From: Siderastrea radians
Taxonomy: Eukaryota; Cnidaria; Anthozoa; Scleractinia; Rhizangiidae
Assembly (NCBI GenBank): GCA_964017195.1
Contig: OZ024897.1
Span: 37,853,036-37,917,035, forward strand
DNA length: 64,000 nt
Reading direction: 5' to 3'
In this document: positions 1 to 9,424 of the stretch, in pieces
Position numbering within the stretch: the stretch's first letter is position 1
Layout of the letters: each line of letters begins with the position of its first letter
Position numbers and translations under genes: made by a program
Notes under the pieces: generated by a model
The model's input: only the letters and a program-made list of their open reading frames with translations
What the model was told of the DNA's origin: nothing
The model's database searches: none

Positions 1-36
1 ACATATATATATATATATATATATAAATATATAAAA
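1..36. repeat. AT-dinucleotide microsatellite
   Basis: Simple alternating AT run at the window edge. Bases 37-440 show no supportable gene; the short open frames there are AT-rich and have no recognisable domain. Confidence 0.8.
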
Positions 37-441
37 AAAACGAATTGAGAACCGATTACAAGGAGACTGAACATTCCGTAACGTTGGTCTGGTTTTGCGA
101 TGTTCTCGTTCAACGGCTCTCTCAAAATTCTGAATCGTAAGCATACTCGAAGCCAAATTCGCAAAATGTGTTGAAAGTGGAAGCGAAGGGGTGTGGACAA
201 AACTAAGCCATGGCCCATGGGCTTCCCTATGGACTACCCCCACAAATTGTAAAAAAAAAAATAAAATAATAATCTACCTGATTTATGAAAACTGGGTTAA
301 CCTGCAAAATTACAGTTGTGCTGACATGCTGAGGAACAGATGCCTCACTTTACTATGCGACTCGCTTTACTTTTTTTTAATTTGTTGGTTTTCAGACGTT
401 TCAAGCAACCACCTACGTTCTACGTATTGTCAAAGCATACA

Positions 442-465
442 CTGAAGAAGCCCGAAGGGCGAAAC
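442..465 (+). ncRNA. hammerhead-like motif of a Penelope-type terminal repeat
   Basis: The stretch has the order CTGAAGA, a GCCC/GGGC hairpin with a GAA loop, then GAAAC. This resembles the CUGANGA...GAAA core of hammerhead ribozymes carried in Penelope-like element terminal repeats. One unpaired A lies between the core and stem II, so activity is uncertain. No Penelope protein remnant is visible next to it; it is probably a 5'-truncated relic. Confidence 0.4.
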
Positions 466-1203
466 GTTTGTATTAAACATGGACCTGTGAGCGGTTTGCA
501 GTTGACTTCCTTTTTCATTCAACATATCTAATTCTTGGAGTCAAGGCATCGTGTATCCGTTCGGATCCCACTCACAAACACAGGGTACAGAGGAGCGAAG
601 TTCGAGCAGAACGTTTAGTTTTCCTTGCCAAAGACAACCGACATAATTTGCAGGGAACTTGCGTTACTCGCGTTACCTGATTTTTATCGCAGGTCAAATT
701 ACTGTGGGCTCTTAGGATCACTGAGATCGACTTTATACACTACGCGGTCACCTAACACGTTGCCCGAAGGGCAACGGCTTTTCTTCGGAAATCGAAGCTT
801 TCCGAACGAGGCACGAAGTGCCGAGTAAAAATAAGGACAAGGGAGGAAACTTATACCACGTGATCTCGATCGATGTGCACCGCAGCACATGGTGACGGAA
901 GTGATCGTTACCGGAAGCGGAAAAGCAGTAGACCGTCACTAATTCAAAGTTCAAAACACCACATGTGGAGGGAGTTTTAAAAACGACGAGTTCGCCCATG
1001 AAGAGGAAAGCTCCGTTACAAGAAAACCGACCTGAGTGGGAGAAATCGAAACTATCGAACAGGGAAAAACACGTTTTCGTATCTAAATGGTAAGTGTTTC
1101 GACAATCTCCTTTCAAACGTGAATATAAAAATACCATATTTCCGCGATCAAACGGCCCCTGGGACCAATTTAAAAATTATTGCAGGCTATCGCTGAATTA
1201 CTA

Positions 1204-1291
1204 CCCTGGGTGCCAGAGGCTTTTCTTGCGCGGTTTCCGGTTGCAGCTTATGTTCTCTATTGCGACCCGCGCGAAAAGCCTCTGGACCAGA
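1204..1291. repeat. foldback repeat, family of 2279-2402
   Basis: The arms CTGGGTGCCAGAGGCTTTTC and its near-complement ending CCTCTGGACCAG form a hairpin. The same arm motif (CCAGAGG followed by a T-run and GCG) recurs at 2279-2402, so both belong to one short palindromic repeat family. Confidence 0.5.
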
Positions 1292-1621
1292 GCGCCATCG
1301 CTTTGATGCCGCCGAGCCAATGGCTAGCTTGCTTAAATCGGTTTAGTCCAGAATTTGGTTCAGGCGTCTGATTGGCTCCTAACAACCCCCCAAGGTATTC
1401 AAAGTCTAACAGTCTTTGTCATTGGTTGACAAGAATAGTATGCCGCGGGATAGTAATCTGTGAAATTTACCAGGCTTATCGCTCGCGTGTAAGTTGTGTA
1501 GTGATGGAGAATTGTGAAGGTAGTTTTGACAAAACATTCGAGAAGGCCTGAAGTAAAAACGTTTGACGGTGTGGAGTAGTTAAGCTCTGAACAAAGAGAT
1601 GGTATTTTTAATTTTATTTGC

Positions 1622-1936
1622 TGCAAGGATGTTTCAGCAGTATTGCCAACCGGCTTCGGAAAATCGGTTATTTAATTCTGTACTATTCCAGCTCATTCCA
1701 GGACTATGTGGGATTCAGTGATTATTCCAAAATCCCGATAGCAATTGTTTTTTGCCCGCTTAATGCGCTCATTGAATGTTATATGGAGGAGTTAAAGCAA
1801 CGAGGCATTTCGTCTGTGTAATCGTTTATCCGGAGATGGTGACGACAAAGATGGTCCCCTCGCTGGAAAGCTGTACGCCTTCATTATTGCAAATCCCGAG
1901 GCGCTTATCCAGTCCTCAATGAAAATATTGATATAA
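1622..1936 (+). pseudogene. RecQ-like helicase remnant
   Basis: Frame pieces give a Walker A motif (VLPTGFGKSVI near 1640-1670), then a motif Ia region (AIVFCPLNALIE near 1740-1775 followed by EELKQRGISSV), then ANPEALIQ near 1890-1910. This order matches the N-terminal RecA lobe of cnidarian RecQ-like helicases. At least one stop (after GKSVI) and two frame changes separate the pieces, so it is dead. No DEAH box or second lobe is seen. It lies between the inverted repeats of the 580-3024 element, so it may have been captured by it. Confidence 0.6.
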
Positions 1937-2278
1937 TGTAAAATGACAGGCCAAACAAGACTCGTGTTAATTTCGCTAAGTGCAATCGCAACAGCTTTGT
2001 TCCCTTTGATCGAGACGATTTAAAGGCGACCCAACTTACTTGTGCCGGTAAATTGCGTGGACAGTAATTTTTACCGGTTCAGGGTTGTTTTGGCTTGCAG
2101 ACGCAGTTTTAAAGCTATCCATTTGACACCCCAAAAACAAGCGTGTAATCAACCCAGATCTGTCATATCTTCACGTGCCATTGCATGTGATCACAGCACG
2201 AGACATACGCTGTGATTGGTTTGAACGTAATAGGATAGAAAAGGGTCGAAGTTCAAAGAGAACAGTAAATCAAAGCGC

Positions 2279-2402
2279 TCTGGCCCAGAGGTTTTTTCTC
2301 GCGGCAAGCCGCTCGTTGCGCCGGCCTTCGGCCGGCGCGGCTCGGCCTCCGGCCGATTTCTCCCCACGTTAGCGAGAAAAAACCTCTGGTACCCAGGGTA
2401 CT
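2279..2402. repeat. foldback repeat with GC-rich loop
   Basis: The left arm CTGGCCCAGAGGTTTTTTCTCGC pairs with the right arm GCGAGAAAAAACCTCTGGTACCCAGGG. The loop contains nested palindromes (GCCGGCCTTCGGCCGGC-like). Typical of a MITE or hairpin repeat; no coding potential. Confidence 0.6.
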
Positions 2403-3098
2403 GAATTACCAGATAGACCACCGCAATTACACAACACTGAGTGGAATTCTTGAAGATTATAATGTGAGCGGCTGTGAAAAGGAAAATTTCGTTTTGATTG
2501 CCAAAGAAATGGGCATGATTTTGAGCAAGGTCTTTCCGGAGGCGACACGAGTGCAGCGGAGAGAAAACGGCAACCGAACGTGGAAGTATCCACTTTCATG
2601 GCTCCCAACATTTCGATCAAATCACCATATTTACGTCATTTCCGTCACCGAGTGTTGCGGTGCACATAGTGCGAAAGCGAAGCGTGGAAGCCGTAAATTC
2701 CGCTCGGCGAAAACTATGTTTTTCGTCATTTTTAAACAACTTTTTTCCATATTTGTTGAGAATAGGTAAATTCTAGACCAGATTCTTAAAATAAGGCATT
2801 TTGGGGAATTTTCTTACGAGATAGAGGAATTCTAAAAATCAGCCCAAATCTGTTTCTTCCCTTGTCGTATTATTTAGTGTAAGTCGATCTCAGCGACCCT
2901 AAGAGCCCACAGTAATTTGATCTGCGGTAAAAATCTAGGTAACGCGAGTAACGCAAGTATGTCGGTTGTCTTTCGCAAGGAAAACTAAACGTTCTGCTCG
3001 AACTTCGCTCCTCTGTACCCTGTGTCACAAGCGGCATTTTTCGTTGGTGACACAGTTTCTTCATTCAATCTATATATATATATATATATATATATTTA

Positions 3099-3213
3099 AC
3101 AATTATTCTACGAGGGCGCGCTGGATATCGAATGATAGATAACCAACGAGGCGCGTAGCGCCGAGTTGGTTATAATCATTTGATATCCAGCAAGCCCGAG
3201 TAGAATAATTGTT
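3099..3213. repeat. foldback MITE ending AACAATTATTCTAC
   Basis: The ends AACAATTATTCTAC and GTAGAATAATTGTT are exact inverted repeats. Inside them GGATATC and AACCAAC arms also pair, around an internal GAGGCGCGTAGCGCC palindrome. It is preceded by an AT run at 3070-3095. Bases 3214-4190 after it hold no gene that I can support. Confidence 0.65.
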
Positions 3214-4194
3214 TTATTAAAAACTTAACCACTATTTAAAAAAAAATTAAGAAAGAACGGGAAAAATGAGAAAAGAAATTTAAACGGAACAAGAATCGCT
3301 CACATGACTGAACGAAAAAGGCGCCAAAACCTTGCGAAGTGTTGCAGCGTTTCATTGCAAAGCTGAATGAATCAATGAAAACTGCTCGAAAGTGAACACA
3401 GTAGCACAAGTTTTGGAAAGAAATCTTCTAATTATTGGCTCTGAAATATGGTACATGTTTGATTTTTCCTGAAACATTGTTGTTATCATCGTTCAAAGCG
3501 GATTGAAGCTGTACAATTTCACCATATTAGCTGCATGCTGGAGTTGAGACTGAACAAGTTTGTATTCTGTTCGCACAACGGAGCCATCATGTGCGTGTTT
3601 CATCGAACTGAAGACAGAACAAATTTGAACTTGAAGAGGTAATTTCCATGCAGCTCAGAAGCAAGATTACTGTAGTGAGGGACATTAGAAGTCACCATCA
3701 TAGTTTGTTAAATGCAAAGTGCAAAACTGATGCAGTTGTTCTCAGTTTAGAGGTTGCGGACGGAATGGTAAACTTAAAAACAACATTCAAACAACTGGAA
3801 AAGCGATTCAACTCCCTTTACATGGCATCCGATTTCTATCTGAGCATTTGGACCTGTTGGAACACAGAGCTACAACGAGTGCAGGTAAACCAGTGTCAAT
3901 TTTGCGTGTTAAAGGCGAAAAAAATCTCGCCCTTCCTTCCTTCTTGGTAGTTTGCCGCTGTATTTTTTTAGTACTTGTTTAGACTGCTTCATGATTTTCG
4001 CACCGACTCGCCAGGAATGTGTGATAGTTTTTATTAAATGCTCCTGCCCCATTTCACTGTGTTTTATTTTATGTCTTGTCTTGATATTTTGAAGTGGAAA
4101 GCTTTCCTGATAAAACCTACCGTGTTCAATTTCAATGATCGACGTGACGATCGATGAAAGAAATTAATTGTAACCACGACGCTTAATGCTTAAA

Positions 4195-5815
4195 TGAGGG
4201 GATGAAAGGGGTTTTTGCGTGATACGTGATCAAGCGGTTTTAATTTCCGTGATCTGTGAAAGTGTGAAATTATAATACGTGAACTGTGAATGTTGTGCTT
4301 GTCGTGATACGTGAAACATAAAAAAGATTATCCGATATTCGTGATTATCATTGAAATATTTCTCGTGAAAATGGATTACATGGGTGGTAACGTTCTTGGG
4401 CATTCTTGGATCCTCACAGGAGTTTTTTTTAACCTGTTTTAAAGTTTCAAATGGCAGGATTCTGCTTTGTTATTTGAAGCCTTTGAAGACTGCGTGATAA
4501 TTAAGATCAATTTTAAAACGATCTCTGATGACACTGTCTATGAAAGCATCAAACGGGTTGTACGGTGGGCTGCTTACTACTTTACCCACGAGAAGTCGTA
4601 CTACCCTGTAATTCCTCAAATGACACCACTGAATGCTCTTTCAAAAATGAACCACCTAAAACCCATACGGAAGCTGAACAGCTGCAAGAAAGAATTGATG
4701 AAGGAGTGGGCAGAAAACTACGGCAAGGCCGTCCGACAACGCACCGTGCGTCAGGAAACGACGATGTTTAAAGCAGGCACACTGCCATTAAACATGTATG
4801 CCACTTCTGTTGAGCAAAACGAGAAAGTGACATTCCAGACAAGACCTTCGGAAGCTCCTGTAGATGTTGATCAGAACGAACAACAAGAGGATGCGGCAGA
4901 AATGTCAAGAGAAGGTAGCAGAGATACAGGGGATTGTGAGCAGGAGTCAGAATATGACACAGATTCAGACATTGAAGGTCAAGTAGACAACGAGGACGAA
5001 ATGACTTTTATTGGAGCAGTTACTACTCGTAGCGGAAGAATGGTAAAAGTCACATCCAAGTTCTTTTGAGTTTTCGTTAGACCAGTTTAAGGTAAGAGAC
5101 AAGGGAAGGTCAAATGACGTTGACGTTAAGTACTATTCTTCATCGATTTACTTTCACTACCTTCACCTTCACTTACAGTATTTGTGGGGGTTATTATAAA
5201 AAAGTATATCATCGAGTCTAATAACATATTCTAAAAATGATAAGCCTCATAAAAGCATTCGCTAATTAAAATAATTAAAAAAAGGAAGCTTTCGGTCTTC
5301 GAACCACTTTTTAAATCCTACATCCACACTGGCTGCACTGAGTCTGGAAGAGAACTTCCAGTTGTAGATCTAGCGTGTATCCATGAGGAAACGATGACTT
5401 TCCTCTCGAAGTCGTAACAACTTGAGCGAAAAAACTAGCCTGCGATCAGGCCTTTCCCCTACATCTCTCATCAGTCCTGGGAGAGAAAAACACCGTCGTC
5501 TGACCGGATGTTAATATAGAACTGTCCGAGCAATGCAAATGAGTCTATACGCGCAATTTTCATCAGCTGAAATTCATCACTATTGTCAGGCACAAGAAAC
5601 GATAGCTCCCAAAAGATAACATACACTGTACTCATCAACTCTAAGAGTAAAGAATAAAACAAATGAGCAACGTGAAGGGCTTCACAGCTGAAATCCTCCT
5701 TGGTTACAGTGTTATTTTCCGTGAATCGTGAAAGTGGAGCATTAATTACCGTGAACCGTTATTTGTCGTGTTTAATAGCCGTGAACCGTGCACAGGACCC
5801 CCCCTTACCGTCCCT
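4195..5815. mobile_element. candidate element with CGTGATACGTGA-type subterminal repeats
   Basis: Degenerate copies of a CGTGAacCGTGA motif crowd both edges (4215-4340 and 5710-5795), with opposite G-rich (GAGGGGATGAAAGGGG) and C-rich (GGACCCCCCC) outer ends. Repeated subterminal motifs are a hallmark of DNA transposons, with one open frame between them (4467-5069). Terminal repeats are imperfect and no target duplication was found, so the borders are approximate. Confidence 0.35.
4467..5069 (+). CDS. unknown 200-aa open frame, transposon-type C-terminus
   Basis: I do not recognise a domain. The first 60 residues are mixed hydrophobic and charged; residues about 125-175 are strongly acidic (Asp/Glu/Ser), and the end reads TTRSGRMVK, a short basic tail often seen at the C-terminus of transposable-element proteins. 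A splice-acceptor-like TTTCAAATGGCAG lies just upstream at 4445-4457, so this could also be a terminal exon that begins before the first Met. It sits inside the candidate element at 4195-5815. Confidence 0.35.
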   Translation: MLFEAFEDCVIIKINFKTISDDTVYESIKRVVRWAAYYFTHEKSYYPVIPQMTPLNALSKMNHLKPIRKLNSCKKELMKEWAENYGKAVRQRTVRQETTMFKAGTLPLNMYATSVEQNEKVTFQTRPSEAPVDVDQNEQQEDAAEMSREGSRDTGDCEQESEYDTDSDIEGQVDNEDEMTFIGAVTTRSGRMVKVTSKFF

Positions 5816-6265
5816 CTTAAATTTCTATTTCTGCACAGTTTCTTCAAACAATTTTGACTTGTGTTAGACGACGCTGTTGGTGATGCTTGTTGGTGACGAT
5901 GTTGGAATTTCTGCTTAATTTACATTCGCTGCCAAGGGATTTTTCTCGTCCATTTTGCTCGTCGGGTTGCTCGCGAGGAAAAAACTTTCAGCTCACTTTG
6001 TTGTTGAGTGTTCATTGACCATATTTGTCGCAGCAGGTATATGAGCTGATAGCCTAGCTCCGTTCAGCCAATCAAAATGCTAGAAATCCAATATACCTAG
6101 TCCAGTTTTTAATAAATATATATATATATATATATATATGTAGACAACAAGTCGATAAACTGAAGACTTCATCTGCGATAAAAGTGCTCGATGGTAAAAC
6201 CAGAGCTGTTACAATATAGAATTGTGGAGTCGGACTAATTCAAAACCATTTATTCGCTACTCTGA

Positions 6266-6295
6266 GTTTCATGCCTCATGCGAGGCAATCATCAG
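6266..6295 (-). ncRNA. hammerhead ribozyme core in a Penelope element
   Basis: On the minus strand it reads CTGATGA, then a six-pair stem TGCCTC/GAGGCA closed by a GCAT loop, then TGAAAC. CUGAUGA plus stem II plus GAAA is the conserved hammerhead core. It lies downstream of the element's endonuclease, as known for Penelope-like terminal repeats. Confidence 0.65.
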
Positions 6296-6381
6296 GCGAC
6301 TGCCAGAAAAAACGGTTACATGAAAAGATATACAAATTTGAAAATAGGGAACAATGAGTACTTGCGTGACATGTCAAGATG

Positions 6382-7688
6382 TTATAAAGCTAACACGGTA
6401 TTTAACAAGAATTTCTTGGAGTGTCTACAGATCGAAGTCAGTTCGTTTCTTTGATTAAGTGTTGACATTTCCGGTTTGCAAATTATAAAATATTTCTCAC
6501 AAAGACACAGATTACATTTTTTGTTGATATTAGAATACGATCGTGCTTGTCTTATTTTCCGCCATCTTATCTCGTAATTGATTTTCCGGTCCTTTAGACC
6601 CCATATATACTTGCTGAGCTCGGTTGCATTCTTGTACCGTTCGTTTCTGAAGGAGCATGTATGGTTTCGGTAGCGTTCTTTGAATGTCGTGTCACAAAGA
6701 CCGATGTAGGTCTCCTTTGACTGAGGGGTGGTGACCTCTGCTTGCTGAGCTCGGTTGCATTCTTGTACCGTTCGTTTCTGAAGGAGCATGTATGGTTTCG
6801 GTAGCGTTCTTTGAATGTCGTGTCACAAAGACCGATGAAGGTCTCCTTTGACTGAGGGGTGGTGACCTCTGCTTGATAAATAATGTTCCGCTCTTTACAA
6901 TTTCCTTCAAGTGGACAAGAGCTCTTATTTCGGCAATTGCAGTTGTTGACTTCTTCGGATGGATTGACAGGTTTGCTAATTTGAGCTTTGTTGTGGCTGG
7001 AGATTATAGATTTAACGTTGCTCATACAGCTATAGCTCAGCTTAAGAGTGTTCCGGTTAAAGATTTTGTGAAGAGGGCTGGTTTTTGGAAAGTGCTGATC
7101 GATGAGTGAAAGAAAGCATTTGCCGACTTTGGTATCCACATTTTGGCTGTATGGTGGGTTGAACCATGTTATGTTCCTTTGCCGATTTCTTCTCGCTTTT
7201 GGTGCATCGGGAGCTGCGTCTTTGTAAGAAAGGGTGTATTCATAACCACTTTTGTTAAGCGCGTCTTGGTAAATGCTTTTGGTCTTGTCGAAACATTCTT
7301 TGTCGGATGATATTTGCGAGAGGCGCTTGTTGATCGATTCAGGGATGTTTCTTAGGATAGAGGGTGGGTGGTTAGACTGCTTGTGTACATACAACGGTAC
7401 ATTTCCTTTTTTTGTGTATGGAAGGTGTTTTCCGGTTTTTAGGTCGAGGGTGACATCTAAGAAATTTACTCTGGTTACGTTGGCCTCTACTGTAATCTTC
7501 AGATCATTGTCACGGAAAATTTTGCACAAGTCTTTCTTAATTCTCTCGATCTCTTGGGGCGTTTTATTGAATGCAGACAGCCCGTCATCGCGATAAAGGC
7601 CAATGTTGCTTCCGTACTTTTGGGTAAGGAGGGATAAGATGTAGCAGCCAACCAGCTCGCATGTTTCAGCGCCATCAAACGACCCCAT
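6382..7688 (-). pseudogene. Penelope-like RT C-terminus and GIY-YIG-type endonuclease, frame broken
   Basis: The long frame 6594-7688 starts inside the reverse transcriptase with the active-site motif YRDDGL and [10 protein letters not shown], continues through a linker with a Cys cluster ([15 protein letters not shown]), and enters the Penelope endonuclease ([25 protein letters not shown]). A 131-bp direct duplication (6610-6871) shifts the frame; the natural C-terminus ([31 protein letters not shown]) is read in another frame at 6382-6789. Only the catalytic YxDD half of the RT is present, so this copy cannot be autonomous. Confidence 0.85.
6610..6871. repeat. 131-bp tandem duplication inside the Penelope endonuclease
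   Basis: The segment starting CTTGCTGAGCTCGGTTGCAT at 6610 is repeated from 6741 with one visible difference (GATGTAGG versus GATGAAGG). The period of 131 is not a multiple of three, which explains the frame break. Near-identity means the duplication is young. Confidence 0.9.
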
Positions 7689-7727
7689 GGTTACATAAAT
7701 GGTTTTGAATTAGTCCGACTCCACAAT

Positions 7728-7732
<5 letters not shown>

Positions 7733-7780
<48 letters not shown>
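7733..7780. repeat. AT microsatellite
   Basis: Long AT run separating two minus-strand Penelope remnants. AT runs also abut Penelope remnants at 6115, 8222 and 8670, suggesting insertion preference or shared tails. Confidence 0.7.
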
Positions 7781-7782
<2 letters not shown>

Positions 7783-7825
7783 ATCACAAATGAAGACAAT
7801 CATTAAACTTTTTTCACACACCTAT

Positions 7826-7855
7826 ATTTCGACGCATTTTAGGCGTCTTCTTCAG
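7826..7855 (-). ncRNA. hammerhead-like motif of a second Penelope remnant
   Basis: The minus strand reads CTGAAGA, a GACGC/GCGTC stem with a CTAAAAT loop, then GAAAT. As at 442-465, one extra A follows the CUGANGA core. It lies directly downstream of the endonuclease fragment 7983-8216. Confidence 0.45.
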
Positions 7856-7982
7856 GGTGAATAACCGTTGCCCTGCACGCGCCATACTATAAAAACAAGT
7901 TTCAAATGGAGCATCCACGCGCGCGCGCTACAACAAATCGTTAACTACCCTGCACGCGCGCGCCCACTAACTTTACATAAAT

Positions 7983-8216
7983 CTACGTACGCCTTGAGCG
8001 CCTATTTTGTACAAAGAAAAAATCATTGTCATTCAATCCATTCGGATCTAGTGTGTTCAGTTTATAGGCCCATTGACCCTCTTTCTCGCGCAACTGTTGT
8101 TCTCCATTCACCCGGTCTATCAATTGGATCTTAACGTCACTCAGTCCATTATGTCCTTCACCACAAAAATGTCTGTACAATAGATCATCGGCCCTTTTCT
8201 CTGCCTGCGTCAACAT
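7983..8216 (-). pseudogene. Penelope-like endonuclease C-terminal fragment
   Basis: The frame contains HFCGEGHNGLSDVKIQLID and LREKEGQWAYKLNTLDPNG, the conserved C-terminal end of Penelope GIY-YIG endonucleases (HF...GHNG...LR.KE..W...L.T..P.GLN). No GIY-YIG core or RT is visible upstream, so it is a 5'-truncated 3' end of a lineage distinct from that at 6217-7735. Confidence 0.75.
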
Positions 8217-8384
8217 TCCGTGTATATATATATATATAGTCCATCAAAAACATCATTTGTCTAGATCTTTCCTCCAGAATAAAGCATATAAAACCACAAA
8301 AATATATATGATATATATAATATATATATAACAGATGATGAACAGATCAACTGTAGATTTGACTTGGCATTTTATTACTATTTT

Positions 8385-8421
8385 GTTTCGTACTACACAA
8401 CTTGTGTGCAGCACTCATCAG
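8385..8421 (-). ncRNA. hammerhead ribozyme core, left arm
   Basis: The minus strand gives CTGATGA, a long stem GTGCTGCACAC with GTTGTGTAGTAC (with G-U pairs), and GAAAC. Confidence 0.65.
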
Positions 8422-8517
8422 ATAAAATTGCCAAATGCGAATTTACATCTTTACACTGATTTGAGTGTAAAGATGTAAATCAGTGTAAAGATGTAAATTC
8501 GCATTTGGCAATTTTAT

Positions 8518-8545
8518 CTGATGAGTGCTGCACACAAGTTGTGTA

Positions 8546-8554
<9 letters not shown>
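8518..8554 (+). ncRNA. hammerhead ribozyme core, right arm
   Basis: Plus-strand mirror copy of the motif at 8385-8421, with the identical core CTGATGA...GAAAC; the base after GAAAC differs between arms. Confidence 0.65.
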
Positions 8555-8577
<23 letters not shown>

Positions 8578-8666
8578 CAAATCTACAATTGATCTGTTCA
8601 TCATCTGTTTTAATCACGCTCTAGTTTACTATTGAGCACTCTGAAAGCAGTTCTGCAAATCAACTC

Positions 8667-8696
<30 letters not shown>

Positions 8697-8710
<14 letters not shown>

Positions 8711-8885
8711 CCGTTTTCAAAAACATTGCTACTTGAAAAATATATATACATATATACATCATTTGTCTTCACAACGCGAAAACAAAAGAATAAATATGAA
8801 AACAAAAGGTAAATATATATGTATATATATTTTTCAAGGTGCAATGTTTTTGAAAACGGGTGTGTATATATATATATATATATAT
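8697..8885. repeat. inverted repeat with AT microsatellite ends
   Basis: CACCCGTTTTCAAAAACATTG (8708) recurs inverted near 8835-8860, each next to long AT runs. The open frames here are AT artefacts. Confidence 0.55.
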
Positions 8886-9007
8886 CTGAATGAACATGAA
8901 TATATAAAATTCATATATTTGAACTGCGAATAAAGATAGAATTATATGTAGATCATCTCAGTGACTGGTCCATTAAGTCCATTAAGTCGTCTGTAGGTAG
9001 CGGTAGT

Positions 9008-9346
9008 TCATAATCGTAGACTGCCATCCTTCTTCCGTACACACACCATGGGGGAAGAATAGACCGAGCAAGACTTGCTGATCCAGTTACGGTTGATCAG
9101 ATCTTCAATATACTCTTTAACTTCTCCATACAGGGGTTTAGGGATGGACACATAATTCTTTTGCACCGGCTGATCATCCTTTAGATTAATGTTCAGTTCC
9201 AAATTATCAATGCAACCTACTTCATTCTCATCTCTCGCAAACGTACCAGCCTCTTCTCGTATCATCTCGCGAACATTCGATTGCTGATGTTCTTGCAAAT
9301 GGCTTAGGTCGACTGGCGGTTCCCACGATTCCTGTGCTTGTTCCAT
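9008..9346 (-). pseudogene. reverse transcriptase N-terminal fragment
   Basis: The fragment carries the palm entry typical of Ty3-like reverse transcriptases: a segment leading to IPKPLYGEVKEYIEDLINRN and SSPMVCVRKKDGSLRL. It is in the same frame as the protease frame upstream (9425-10447) but separated by a stop region. The catalytic YxDD, RNase H and integrase are missing. Confidence 0.8.
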
Positions 9347-9424
9347 TGATGTGGGGAACTTCGACCGACTCCTCTTCCTGAGCGCGCTCTTGATCTGGAG
9401 ACCTTGGGATAGGTAGCACTGACT

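Larger units (their letters stand above)
580..3024. mobile_element. 2.4-kb TIR element, hAT-like target duplication
   Basis: About 155 bp at 580-735 recur as an inverted copy at 2880-3024 (outer ends ACAGGGTACAGAGG and its complement). The flanks TCACAAAC (572-579) and TCACAAGC (3025-3032) agree at 7 of 8 positions, fitting an 8-bp target duplication as in hAT elements, although the ends are offset by one base. The interior holds no intact transposase. It holds a decayed RecQ-like helicase segment and two foldback repeats, so the element is a non-autonomous or composite relic. Confidence 0.6.
6217..7735 (-). mobile_element. Penelope-like retroelement, 5'-truncated
   Basis: A minus-strand Penelope reverse transcriptase C-terminal part and endonuclease are flanked by a 35-bp inverted repeat: ATAGAATTGTGGAGTCGGAC at 6220 and its complement near 7712-7731. 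A hammerhead-type core lies at 6266-6295. Inverted terminal repeats and ribozyme motifs are typical of Penelope-like elements. The reverse transcriptase N-terminus is missing. Confidence 0.75.
8331..8609. repeat. large palindrome with two head-to-head hammerhead cores
   Basis: Arms 8331-8458 and about 8480-8609 are nearly perfect inverted copies starting ACAGATGATGAACAGATC. The spacer holds a short tandem of GTGTAAAGATGTAAATC. Each arm carries the same hammerhead core. Likely a Penelope terminal-repeat dimer without coding sequence. Confidence 0.7.

Noticed and set aside
3648..3950. 100-residue open frame with a splice-donor-like CAGGTAAAC inside
   Set aside because: No domain, no partner exon and no homology recognised; could be an exon but evidence is too thin.
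8629..8933. ORFs over AT-rich repeats
   Set aside because: Frames consist of Tyr/Ile runs from AT microsatellites.
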